Assembly (NCBI GenBank): GCA_051967755.1
Contig: JBQDYD010000002.1
Coordinates: 310,001-374,000 of the forward strand
Direction of reading: 5' to 3'
Source of the DNA: UBA1672 sp051967755
GTDB taxonomy: Bacteria; Pseudomonadota; Alphaproteobacteria; Micavibrionales; Micavibrionaceae
DNA: 64,000 nucleotides
Part shown: in pieces, positions 48,188 to 56,470 of the stretch
Position numbering within the stretch: position 1 is the stretch's first letter
Layout of the letters: each line of letters begins with the position of its first letter
Translations under genes and position numbers: made by a program
Notes under the pieces: generated by a model
The model's input: the letters and a program-made list of their open reading frames with translations, nothing else
What the model was told of the DNA's origin: nothing
Database searches by the model: none

Positions 48188-48784
48188 TTAGCCTTTGGCT
48201 TTTTTCCAGAAACGGAATACAGAACCGGTGTCATCTGACTCATTCTCATTTTGAGCTTTGAGCTTTTTAACCTGCTTATCCAGCTCTTTGGCTTTTTCAG
48301 GTGATGGTCTTGATGGTGCTGTTTTGCTTGTTGCCTGTGCGCTCTGTACTTTTGCGTTTTGAAGGCGACGTTGGCGGGCGCGTTCTTCACGTTCTTTGAT
48401 TTGAGCGCGTAATTCTTCTGCTTGTTTCTGTGAATATTGGCTTGTGATCAGAACTTGTGATGCCTGTTTTTCCCACTTGTTACGTTGGTCCTTAAGGTCA
48501 TCAATTTGCTCAGATGCTGTTGTAAGCTGTTGCTCTAACATCTTGATTTGCATTGCCATACGCTCTTTTTCGACGGCTGCTTCAACATCTGTTTCTTTGG
48601 CTTTTTCCGGCTCCGGGCTTGTTTGCTTGATGCCGAAAACGCGTTCCAGCTCTGAAACATCGATAATACGTCGTTTATTTTGGTCAAGCTCGTAGGAAAG
48701 TTTCCCACTATTCATGGCGCGTTGAATTGTAGATTTAGATTTACCTGTCAGTACGGCTGCTCTTTGTGCTCCAACTTTTGCCAT
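48188..48784 (-). CDS. Helix-turn-helix protein with long coiled coil
   Basis: Residues 1-50 resemble an HTH/excisionase-like DNA-binding unit (AAVLTGKSKSTIQRAMNSGK, then IDVSELERVFG). Residues about 65-185 are charged, with heptad patterns (KERMAMQIKMLEQQLTTASE, QIDDLKDQRNKWEKQA), and end in basic, disordered sequence. Such proteins occur in plasmid replication and chromosome-organisation contexts in alphaproteobacteria. The exact role is unknown. It has its own upstream gap of 170 bases. Confidence 0.7.
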   Translation of the reverse strand: MAKVGAQRAAVLTGKSKSTIQRAMNSGKLSYELDQNKRRIIDVSELERVFGIKQTSPEPEKAKETDVEAAVEKERMAMQIKMLEQQLTTASEQIDDLKDQRNKWEKQASQVLITSQYSQKQAEELRAQIKEREERARQRRLQNAKVQSAQATSKTAPSRPSPEKAKELDKQVKKLKAQNENESDDTGSVFRFWKKAKG

Positions 48785-48953
48785 GACTCTTCCTCAAATG
48801 TGGTTAATGAAATATTCTTGATATATTGAGTGTTATCACGGCTTCACGATTAAGTTCAAGATCGATAATGACAATAAGTCTATCTATCCACAACTCGTAT
48901 CAAGGTGCTGATACAGCGTGAGTTTTTTACTTACACTAAGGGCTGTTTCGAAA

Positions 48954-49742
48954 CTAAGCAGCTTCTTTTTCTAGGCGCATGTTCAACAGGCGCGTCAGGC
49001 GTGCCCATTGTGACCCTGAGAAGAGGTGTGCATAGAGAATCGGTAGCCAGCCTTTTTGACGCCATTCAATGAATGTATCGTCATCAAGCTCGGCCAGCTT
49101 TGCTTCGTCAACGATTCTAAAGCCGGAGAAGTTAATGCGGCGGTTGCCTGCGACATTAATTTGGGCTTCTCTTTCGATCAATAGCCCGCTTTCTGCCAAG
49201 GCTTTGCTGAAGTCGAGTGTTTGTTGCGCCGCTGCGTGATATGACTTACAGAAATCCAGCGCGTTTTTAGCAAGTTCGCTTGGTCCGCCATCTTTATCAA
49301 AGAATGGCTGCGAATCCCCATCTTCTATGACGCTTGGTGTGTTATCGACACATAGCGTCAGTTGGTCGCTGTTCGGGATTTCGGAGAAGATAAACGGATA
49401 CCGTCTTATATATGCCGGAATATATGAGTTCTCATCCCAGTTTCCATTTGGCTCTACAAACAGGTTTTCGTTATCGCGCAGACCTAAGATAGCAACCGGC
49501 GTAGCATTTTCATCGGGGCTGAATGCGATTGGGTAGTGATGGCATATTTGCGGCATTTCAATCATGTTAATCGGAACTGCGTTCACTGTTTCAGTAAAGC
49601 CGAACCCGAAATTTTTCTTGAGAGAGAGTGCGCCGTGTTTTTTGGCGTCAAGTGGCATGGGCTGCTTATAAAAGAGGGGGAGGTTCGATGCCTCTCCAGC
49701 TGTTTGAGCTTCAGTGTTGGTCGGTGTGCTTTTATCAGCCAT
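48954..49742 (-). CDS. SapC family protein
   Basis: The 262-residue protein matches SapC-like proteins: YKQPMPLDAKKHGALSLKKN near the start, then PICHHYPIAFSPDE-type (here QICHHYPIAFSPDE), YIPAYIRRYPFIF and LCVD. The family was named for an S-layer-associated gene cluster in Campylobacter, but its biochemical role is not known. It has no signal peptide. It lies upstream of and divergent from ugd. Confidence 0.85.
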   Translation of the reverse strand: MADKSTPTNTEAQTAGEASNLPLFYKQPMPLDAKKHGALSLKKNFGFGFTETVNAVPINMIEMPQICHHYPIAFSPDENATPVAILGLRDNENLFVEPNGNWDENSYIPAYIRRYPFIFSEIPNSDQLTLCVDNTPSVIEDGDSQPFFDKDGGPSELAKNALDFCKSYHAAAQQTLDFSKALAESGLLIEREAQINVAGNRRINFSGFRIVDEAKLAELDDDTFIEWRQKGWLPILYAHLFSGSQWARLTRLLNMRLEKEAA

Positions 49743-49987
49743 GCTGTTAAATCCTTGTCTTTAATATAATTAAAACATTACTTTTATTGCGGTATATGGG
49801 GAAAAAATCAAGCACTTTGGCGATGATTTTTGTGCGTCATCAGGTGACAGAACTTTACTCTACCCTGAAAGCGTTAAGGTAAGGTTTAAAATACTTGCTT
49901 ATTATCCTTTACTTTGTATCAAAATATCAGCTAGTTTCCGATCAATACCTATAAGGTTAAACAGGTAATGAACAGGAAGGTTTTGTT
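49743..49987. other. Divergent SapC-ugd spacer
   Basis: This 245-base AT-rich gap holds TTGCTT (49895-49900) and TATCAA (49917-49922), 16 bases apart and facing ugd, a weak promoter candidate. GAACAGGAAGG stands before the ugd start. No gene is visible. Confidence 0.35.
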
Positions 49988-51334
49988 ATGCGTATAGGAA
50001 TGGTAGGAACGGGTTATGTCGGCTTGGTTTCCGGTGTGTGTTTTGCTGAATTTGGTCATACTGTTATTTGTGTAGATAAAGATCAGGATAAGATCGAGAG
50101 ATTGAAGGGCGGAGAAATTCCGATTTTTGAACCCGGTCTTGATAATCTTTTGAAGCGCCAAATCGAGGCAAATCGTATTCAGTTCACTACGGATATTGCG
50201 GATGCTGTAAAGGGCTGTGATGCCGTGTTTATCGCTGTTGGTACGCCGTCACGCAGATATTGCCGCGATGCGGATCTGTCCTTTGTTCATGGCGCTGCGC
50301 GTGAGATCGCCCAAAACCTTGAGGGGTATACGGTTGTCGTTAATAAGTCGACAGTGCCTGTAGGGACAGGCCGCGAAGTTGAAGAGATTATCCGCGCGGA
50401 AAATCCTGATGCTGAATTTGATGTTGCATCTAATCCTGAATTCTTACGAGAGGGCGCGGCCATTGATGACTTTATGCGTCCTGATCGTGTTGTTGTCGGT
50501 ACGTCATCGAAGAAGGCGCAAGAGGTTATGAGCGCTGTTTACAGGCCGTTATACCTGAATGAGACCCCGATTTTGTTCACTAAGCGCGAGACGGCGGAAA
50601 TTATTAAATATGCCGCAAATGCGTTTTTGGCGACAAAGATTACATTTATTAATGAGATTGCAGATCTGTGTGAGCAAGTCGGCGCCGATGTTCAGCATGT
50701 TGCTAAAGGTATTGGTCTTGATGGTCGTATCGGCTCTAAGTTCTTGCATGCAGGGCCGGGATATGGCGGGTCTTGTTTCCCGAAAGATACGCTTGCCTTG
50801 ACTCGCGCAGGTCAAAAATACGGAGCGCCCCAGCGTATCGTTGAGACTGTCGTATCGGTAAACGAAGATCGTAAAGCGCGTATGGCAGATAAAATCATAG
50901 AGGCCGCAGGTGGCGATGTGCGCGGCAAACGCATTGGTGTTCTGGGCGTTGCATTTAAGCCGAATACGGATGATATGCGTGATGCACCGTCATTAACGAT
51001 TGTTCCTGTGCTTCAGCAGGCAGGTGCCTCTGTTGTGGCATATGACCCTGAGGCGATGGATGCTGCAAAATCAATGATGGATGGGGTCGCATGGGCAGAC
51101 AACCCATATGATGTTGCTAAGGATGCTGATATCTTGGCTATTGTGACGGAATGGAACGAATTCCGTGCGCTTGACCTTGATCGTATCGCCAAAGAAATGA
51201 AGGGCGATATTCTGGCAGATTTGCGCAATATCTATAAGCCGGAAGATGTTCGCGGTAAGGGCTTTAAATATGTTTCTGTCGGTCGTCCTGAGGTGTCATC
51301 CGATGCATCCGGAAAGGTAGAGGACGCGGCTTAG
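49988..51334 (+). CDS. ugd: UDP-glucose 6-dehydrogenase
   Basis: The 448-residue enzyme oxidises UDP-glucose to UDP-glucuronate with two NAD. It has the N-terminal Rossmann motif GMVGTGYVGLVSG, the NKSTVPVGTG region, and catalytic Cys263 in GPGYGGSCFPKDT, followed by a second Rossmann domain (GVLGVAFKPNTDDMRDAPS). UDP-glucuronate feeds capsule, exopolysaccharide or LPS. It is close to the sulfate-activation operon. A GC-rich hairpin at 51390-51416 follows. Confidence 0.96.
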   Translation: MRIGMVGTGYVGLVSGVCFAEFGHTVICVDKDQDKIERLKGGEIPIFEPGLDNLLKRQIEANRIQFTTDIADAVKGCDAVFIAVGTPSRRYCRDADLSFVHGAAREIAQNLEGYTVVVNKSTVPVGTGREVEEIIRAENPDAEFDVASNPEFLREGAAIDDFMRPDRVVVGTSSKKAQEVMSAVYRPLYLNETPILFTKRETAEIIKYAANAFLATKITFINEIADLCEQVGADVQHVAKGIGLDGRIGSKFLHAGPGYGGSCFPKDTLALTRAGQKYGAPQRIVETVVSVNEDRKARMADKIIEAAGGDVRGKRIGVLGVAFKPNTDDMRDAPSLTIVPVLQQAGASVVAYDPEAMDAAKSMMDGVAWADNPYDVAKDADILAIVTEWNEFRALDLDRIAKEMKGDILADLRNIYKPEDVRGKGFKYVSVGRPEVSSDASGKVEDAA

Positions 51335-51389
51335 TCGTTCCGTTCTTAAAAATTAATCCTTTATAAAAAAGTTTTGCTTATATTTTGAG

Positions 51390-51420
51390 CTCCCCGTCTT
51401 TACTGTAGGCGGGGAGTTCT
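51390..51420 (+). terminator. Possible terminator after ugd
   Basis: CTCCCCG (51390-51396) pairs with CGGGGAG (51410-51416), with a 13-base loop and only a short T stretch behind it. The stem is good but the U-tract is weak, so termination may be partial. Confidence 0.45.
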
Positions 51421-51486
51421 GCGTTGTGGCCGCGTGTGGTGGGGCGAATATTCCCGCCCTCACAATATACGACATATATTTGTATA

Positions 51487-51516
51487 TTGCATAATTGAGT
51501 AAAAGTGCTGTATACA
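51487..51516 (+). promoter_or_regulatory. Probable promoter of the cysD-cysNC-cysQ operon
   Basis: TTGCAT (51487-51492) and TATACA (51511-51516) are 18 bases apart, about 70 bases before the cysD start. It is the only promoter-like pair between ugd and cysD. An inverted repeat follows in the leader. Confidence 0.5.
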
Positions 51517-51546
51517 CGCATTTAATTTGGAAAAACTGCATATATT

Positions 51547-51561
51547 ACATATTAAATATGT
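51547..51561 (+). promoter_or_regulatory. Perfect palindrome in the cysD leader (candidate operator)
   Basis: ACATATT-A-AATATGT is a 15-base perfect inverted repeat, placed between the promoter and the cysD start. A site just below the transcription start could bind a repressor. A second related AT-rich repeat (ATATAC...GTATAT) lies near 51466-51488. The regulator is not known. Confidence 0.4.
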
Positions 51562-51585
51562 GTTTAAATCATGAGGGGAAAGACA

Positions 51586-52401
51586 GTGTACAGCTATCTT
51601 GACGAGCTTGAAGCAAAAAGCATTTACATCATCCGTGAGGCCTATAACCGTATTAATCCGATGGGGATGATGTGGTCAATCGGTAAAGATTCCACCGCGA
51701 TGCTTTGGATGGTGCGTAAGGCGTTTTACGGGCGTGTGCCTTTCCCTGTGTGTCTTCTGGATACCGGCATGGAAATGGATGAGGTTTACGCCTTCCGTGA
51801 CAAACTGGTTGATGAATGGAATTTGGACTGCGTGAACTGGATGTGTCCACCCGAAGAAGAGATGGATCAAACCTTCCCGCCGAAAACACGCGCCGCGATG
51901 CGTAAGACGGAGGGGCTTAAAGGACTAATGCAGGAATATGGCTTTAAAGGGATTACAGGTGGTATTCGCCGTGATGAACAAGGCCTGAGAGCGAAAGAGC
52001 GTGTGTTCTCTCCGCGTACGATTGACGGGGCTTGGGACTTCAAAGACCAACCGCCTGAATTCTGGGATCAGTATAAGACAGAATTTCCTGAAGGCGCACA
52101 CGTGCGTATTCATGCGATCTTGCATTGGACGGAAATTGATATCTGGCGTTATCACAAGCGCGAAGGTATTCCGTTCTGCCCGCTTTATCTTGCGCAAAAA
52201 GACGAAGAGACAGGCAAGATGATGCGTTATCGCTCTTTGGGGGAGAAAAACCTGACATTCCCTGTTGAGAGCAGTGCATCGTCAATTGATGAGATTATTG
52301 AAGAGTTGGAAACAACAAACACATCAGAACGTGCAGGGCGTTCAATGGATACTGAAACTGAAGACAGTTTCGAAAAGCTGAGAGCAGCAGGATATATGTA
52401 A
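51586..52401 (+). CDS. cysD: Sulfate adenylyltransferase small subunit, divergent CysD
   Basis: AGGGGAAAG is best spaced for the GTG at 51586 (271 residues); an ATG at 51571 is the alternative. The ATP pyrophosphatase P-loop is WSIGKDSTAMLWMVRKAF, and GGIRRDEQGLRAKERVFSPR, HWTEIDIWRYHKREGIPFCP and TTNTSERAGR are CysD hallmarks. It is about 30 residues shorter than typical CysD because the segment before the final RYRSLG is reduced. With CysN it makes APS from sulfate and ATP. Confidence 0.9.
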   Translation: MYSYLDELEAKSIYIIREAYNRINPMGMMWSIGKDSTAMLWMVRKAFYGRVPFPVCLLDTGMEMDEVYAFRDKLVDEWNLDCVNWMCPPEEEMDQTFPPKTRAAMRKTEGLKGLMQEYGFKGITGGIRRDEQGLRAKERVFSPRTIDGAWDFKDQPPEFWDQYKTEFPEGAHVRIHAILHWTEIDIWRYHKREGIPFCPLYLAQKDEETGKMMRYRSLGEKNLTFPVESSASSIDEIIEELETTNTSERAGRSMDTETEDSFEKLRAAGYM

Positions 52402-52682
52402 TGAAACGTTTGTCTCTTCTGTCCTTTTTTCTGGCTTCTGTAGTATTTGTTTTTGCTAGTGCTAAAGCTTCAGAGGATGTGCCCGCAGAGTTATATATAT
52501 GGCGAGAATTAACGGAAGGAAAGTCCCTGTCCTCAGAGGAAAAGCAATACGATCCAGATTATTGTATTGAGTGTCCTGTTACTTGCAAGGAAGAGGAAAG
52601 AGATAAATCTGACCCATTACACAAGTGGCGATGTGTAGAATGTGAAAGAGTATGTGGCGAAATAAAAGAAAATGAAGAATAG
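52401..52682 (+). CDS. Small exported Cys-rich protein inside the cys operon
   Basis: The 93-residue frame begins in a TAATG overlap with the cysD stop and runs into the start of cysNC, so it is translated in the operon. It has a signal peptide (MKRLSLLSFFLASVVFVFASAKA) and a mature part of about 70 residues with the same motif twice, CIECPVTC and CVECERVC, in an acidic background. Eight-spaced cysteines (CxECxxxC) suggest a metal site or disulfides. I know no family with this layout. CysD and CysN are otherwise adjacent in the genes I recognise. Confidence 0.65.
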   Translation: MKRLSLLSFFLASVVFVFASAKASEDVPAELYIWRELTEGKSLSSEEKQYDPDYCIECPVTCKEEERDKSDPLHKWRCVECERVCGEIKENEE

Positions 52683-52686
52683 AAAC

Positions 52687-54678
52687 ATGACAAAAGTAGA
52701 AAAAATTGAAAATGTTGAACCGTTAAAAGCCTCTGCACCTTCAGAGGCTCGTAAAAAACAAAACGCGGCGCATCCGCTGCGTGTGGTGATTGTCGGTCAC
52801 GTGGATCACGGTAAATCGACTTTGATCGGTCGTTTGTTACATGACACAGACTCATTGCCAGCGGGTAAGTTGGAAGAGCTTGAGGCGATTTGTAAGCGCC
52901 GCGGAACGGATGTTTTGGAATGGTCATTCGTTTTGGACTCATTTCAGGCAGAGCGCGATCAGGCGGTCACGATTGATTCGACGCAAATCTGGTTTTCAAC
53001 AGAAGAGCGCGACTACGTCATTATTGATGCGCCCGGTCACCGTGAATTTTTGAAAAACATGATTTCAGGCGCGGCGGCTGCGGATGCGGCGATCCTTGTG
53101 GTTGACGGATCAGAAGGCGTGCAGGAACAAACGCGTCGTCATGCTTATTTGCTTCACTTGCTGGGTCTGAAGCAAATTGCAGTTGTGATTAATAAGATGG
53201 ATGTTGTCGGGCACTCGCCTGAGGCATTCGCCCGCGTATCGGAAGAGGTGCGAGAGTATCTTGGTTCTATCGGTGTGACGCCACGCTTTATTGTTCCGAT
53301 TTCTGCGCGTCATGGCGACATGATTGCAAATCGCGGCGATGATATGGGCTGGTATCAGGGGAAAAACCTGATCAATATCTTGGATAGCTTTGAACACGCT
53401 CCTGCGCCAATTGCGCGCCCGTTGCGTTTCCCTGTGCAGGATGTTTATCGCTTTGGTGAGCAGCGCATTATCGTTGGCCGTGTTGAGACTGGTATTCTTC
53501 GTAAGGGCGATCAGATTATGTTCTCGCCTACCAATGAAACGGCAACTGTCACATCAATCGAAGTTTGGCCTGAAAATGCCGATAAGGTAGAAGCGCGTCC
53601 GGGCGAAGCGATCGGTATTACTCTGGATCAGCGTTTGTTCGTAGAGCGCGGTCATATCGGCTCTCATACAGATAAGCCGCCAATGCTTTCCAACGTGTTC
53701 CGCGCCAGTATTTTCTGGCTCGCGCATAAGCCGCTCAAGGTTGGTAATACATATAAAGTGCGTTTTGGTACGCATGAAGCCATGGTTTCTGTACAATCGA
53801 TTGATAAAATCATTGATACGCAAGATCTTGCCGATGCATCCCAAGCTGGCGAAGTTGTTCGTAACGCAGTCGCAGAAGTAACATTCCGTGCGCGTGATCA
53901 GCTACCGATCGATCCGTATAATGATAATGAACGCCTTGGTCGTATGGTTGTTTATGAGGGGTATGACATTGTTGGTGGCGGTGCGCTTAATATGGATGGC
54001 TATGCCGATCAACGTCGCGGCGCGGCAAAGGCACAAAATGTACAGCGCGTAGATCACATTATCTCTCATGATGAGCGCGCAAAGCGTAACGGCCATCGTG
54101 GTGGTGTGTTCTGGCTGACGGGATTGTCGGGCGCGGGTAAATCGACACTTGCGATGGCGGCGGAGAAGATCCTGTTTGAAAAAGGCATTAATGTTGTTGT
54201 CCTTGATAGTGGTCACGTGCGTAGCGGGATTAACCGTGATCTGGGCTTTGAGCCGAAAGATCGCGCGGAGAATATCCGCCGTATCGGCCATGTGGCAGAG
54301 CTTATGGCGCAGGCAGGGCAGGTGGTGATCACGGCCTTTATCTCACCATATCGTGCGGATCGTCGTTTGATTCGTGATCGTGCAGATGATCTGTATCATG
54401 AGGTTCACGTGTCTGCAGATCTTGAGACATGTGAAAAACGTGATGAAACAGGGCTTTATAAAAAGGCACGTTCGGGTGAGATTAAATCTTTCACAGGTTT
54501 AAGTTCGGATGCGCCGTATGAAGCACCTGCGAATCCTGAACTAATCATCGATACCGAGAAAAATGGGATTGATTTTTGTGTAGAGCAACTCGTAGACTAT
54601 ATCGAGCAGCAAATCGCGCTGGGTGATTTGTCAGACGAAGCACATGCAAAAGAACAAGTCCTAGATTATGTCCTCTAA
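52687..54678 (+). CDS. cysNC: Bifunctional sulfate adenylyltransferase subunit 1/APS kinase
   Basis: Starting at 52687 the product has 663 residues (an ATG five codons earlier is also possible). Residues about 40-470 are the EF-Tu-like GTPase CysN (GHVDHGKST, DAPGHREF, NKMD). Residues about 475-655 are APS kinase CysC (GLSGAGKST, NRDLGFEPKDRAENIRRIGH, FISPYRADRR). In the latter the usual DGDNxR is replaced by DSGHVR (Asp507 onwards), so the second Asp is missing. Together with CysD it makes PAPS. No PAPS or sulfite reductase gene is near. Confidence 0.93.
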   Translation: MTKVEKIENVEPLKASAPSEARKKQNAAHPLRVVIVGHVDHGKSTLIGRLLHDTDSLPAGKLEELEAICKRRGTDVLEWSFVLDSFQAERDQAVTIDSTQIWFSTEERDYVIIDAPGHREFLKNMISGAAAADAAILVVDGSEGVQEQTRRHAYLLHLLGLKQIAVVINKMDVVGHSPEAFARVSEEVREYLGSIGVTPRFIVPISARHGDMIANRGDDMGWYQGKNLINILDSFEHAPAPIARPLRFPVQDVYRFGEQRIIVGRVETGILRKGDQIMFSPTNETATVTSIEVWPENADKVEARPGEAIGITLDQRLFVERGHIGSHTDKPPMLSNVFRASIFWLAHKPLKVGNTYKVRFGTHEAMVSVQSIDKIIDTQDLADASQAGEVVRNAVAEVTFRARDQLPIDPYNDNERLGRMVVYEGYDIVGGGALNMDGYADQRRGAAKAQNVQRVDHIISHDERAKRNGHRGGVFWLTGLSGAGKSTLAMAAEKILFEKGINVVVLDSGHVRSGINRDLGFEPKDRAENIRRIGHVAELMAQAGQVVITAFISPYRADRRLIRDRADDLYHEVHVSADLETCEKRDETGLYKKARSGEIKSFTGLSSDAPYEAPANPELIIDTEKNGIDFCVEQLVDYIEQQIALGDLSDEAHAKEQVLDYVL

Positions 54679-55510
54679 ACTCCTTACTCATCGCGCGGCC
54701 CTGAACAATATTGTGAAACGGGTGGCGGTTGAAGCAGGGGAATTGATTTTAGAGTATTTCGACGGCATTAAAGATATGGGGACTTCATCCAAAAAGGATG
54801 GGTCCCCTGTCACTTTGGCGGATCAGGAAGCGGAGAAGCTCATTGAGGAGCGCCTTTATAATGTCTTGCCTGATGTGCCTGTCATCGGCGAAGAGTCGCA
54901 CGCCTCAGGAAAGCGCGTTGATTTATCCAATCAGGATTATTTTTGGTTGGTTGATCCGTTGGATGGAACGCGTGCCTTTGTTAAGGGCGAAGAAAACTTT
55001 ACCGTCAATATCGGCTTAATTTATAAATCCGAACCTGTCTTGGGTGTGGTCTATGCGCCTGAAAAAGAAGAGCTTTACGCAGGTTTTATTGAGGAAGGTG
55101 GCGCGGGGCAGGCCTTTCGTATTTTCGGTGATGGTGATAAAGAGAAATTTATAAAAACCAGAAAAGTGCCGACCAAAGGCATGACGGTGATGTCGAGCGG
55201 TTTTTACGGTGATATGTCTCGCCAAGAGCAAATGCTTGGCGGGCTAAAGGTCGCGAAAGTTATTCGTCGCTCCAGCTCTATTAAAATTTGTGCGATCGCC
55301 AGCGGTAAGGCGGATTTATATCCGCGCTTTGGTCCGACATGTGAGTGGGATACGGCCGCCGGGCATGCAATTCTTAAGGCTTCGGGCGGGGATATCTGTG
55401 ATATGCAGGGGGCGTCTCTTCGGTATGGTGTCGGGCGCGATGATCTGCTTAACCCTGACTTCGTTGCGGTGTCTGATGATGTTTTTGGTCATTTATTTGC
55501 GGCTGAGTGA
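54668..55510 (+). CDS. cysQ: 3'(2'),5'-bisphosphate nucleotidase CysQ
   Basis: The 280-residue enzyme is of the inositol monophosphatase fold, with metal-binding motifs GEESH (about residue 77), DPLDGTRAF (about 98-106) and the C-terminal GPTCEWDTAAGHAIL. It removes the 3'-phosphate from PAP left by sulfotransferases or PAPS reductase, and controls PAPS. It overlaps the end of cysNC by 11 bases, so the two are translationally coupled. Confidence 0.93.
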   Translation: MSSKLLTHRAALNNIVKRVAVEAGELILEYFDGIKDMGTSSKKDGSPVTLADQEAEKLIEERLYNVLPDVPVIGEESHASGKRVDLSNQDYFWLVDPLDGTRAFVKGEENFTVNIGLIYKSEPVLGVVYAPEKEELYAGFIEEGGAGQAFRIFGDGDKEKFIKTRKVPTKGMTVMSSGFYGDMSRQEQMLGGLKVAKVIRRSSSIKICAIASGKADLYPRFGPTCEWDTAAGHAILKASGGDICDMQGASLRYGVGRDDLLNPDFVAVSDDVFGHLFAAE

Positions 55511-55527
55511 CAAATATACGATAAATC

Positions 55528-55556
55528 TTGTTCTTTAACGCGTGTGAGCTTATAAT
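55528..55556 (+). promoter_or_regulatory. Promoter very close to the start of the 55562 gene
   Basis: TTGTTC (55528-55533) and a perfect TATAAT (55551-55556) are 17 bases apart. The -10 box ends only five bases before the ATG at 55562, so the predicted transcript starts at or next to the start codon. Confidence 0.6.
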
Positions 55557-55561
55557 TACCT

Positions 55562-56320
55562 ATGCTTAAGAAAACCTTCACAGCGCTGGCTTTTTTTGTT
55601 CTCGGGATGGCTTTCGTCTCCTTTGTTTATGTATCGATGACTGTTGCGCAGACATCAGATACTGAGATGACACAAGAAGAGGGGAGATTAAAGGCGCTGG
55701 AAAATGCAGCCGCAAATAATCGTACGGCGTATCAGCAGGCGCAAAAGTTGGACCCGACTGATTATCAAACATGGCAGGAAGAATTTGAAGAGCTTGATCT
55801 TGAAGAGGTCGCTTTCCCTAATACGATGCGTGGGTGCGGGCAAAAGATGGCTTTTAAAAATGTGATGATACTTCAGTATCAAGAAGGTTCTATGCCGGAA
55901 TCTTTGGGGGGATCAAAAATAATTCAGGAATTCGTCGATAAGCAATATAACGATATCCGTACCAAAGGTGTTGATCAGGCGACTATGGATACAATGACAG
56001 AATATCAAAGTTGTATGTCAAAGGCGGAGCCTTTATCAGACCCGTCGAAGCAATATGACATGGAAATGCGTTATGGCGCGTGTGCGCAGTTGAATGCAAT
56101 TATCACCGATACGTTGTCATCTATTCAAAAACGTCAGGATATTGACCGTGTCATCAACAGACATCAAGGCAAGGCGCCTGACTTATCAGAGACTGCATTT
56201 GGTCGTACGGAAGATCCGGTTCCGTTATTAGTCGGTAAGCTATATCAGGAATCTGATAAGAACGGTTTTAATAACGCCGTGAAGCTCGGTTCAAAGCTTA
56301 CCTTTGCTTGCTATATGTAA
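55562..56320 (+). CDS. Hypothetical exported protein, 252 residues
   Basis: The N-terminus (residues about 5-30) is a signal peptide or membrane anchor, followed by a coiled, acidic region (QTSDTEMTQEEGRLKALENA). Four cysteines lie at MRGCGQ, YQSCMS, YGACAQ and the end FACYM. I do not recognise the family. No ribosome-binding site is seen, which fits the promoter placement just upstream. Confidence 0.6.
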   Translation: MLKKTFTALAFFVLGMAFVSFVYVSMTVAQTSDTEMTQEEGRLKALENAAANNRTAYQQAQKLDPTDYQTWQEEFEELDLEEVAFPNTMRGCGQKMAFKNVMILQYQEGSMPESLGGSKIIQEFVDKQYNDIRTKGVDQATMDTMTEYQSCMSKAEPLSDPSKQYDMEMRYGACAQLNAIITDTLSSIQKRQDIDRVINRHQGKAPDLSETAFGRTEDPVPLLVGKLYQESDKNGFNNAVKLGSKLTFACYM

Positions 56321-56470
56321 CTGTATCAAAAGAGTGTTTTGATATTGCTGCGTCATTACTGAATATTTGACATATACACAATTTCTCTTTAAGTATGTTA
56401 TGTGCGTGGTTAACACCTGGACATAAAAGTATAATTATAAATCTTTAAGCATAAGATATAGGGGAAACAT

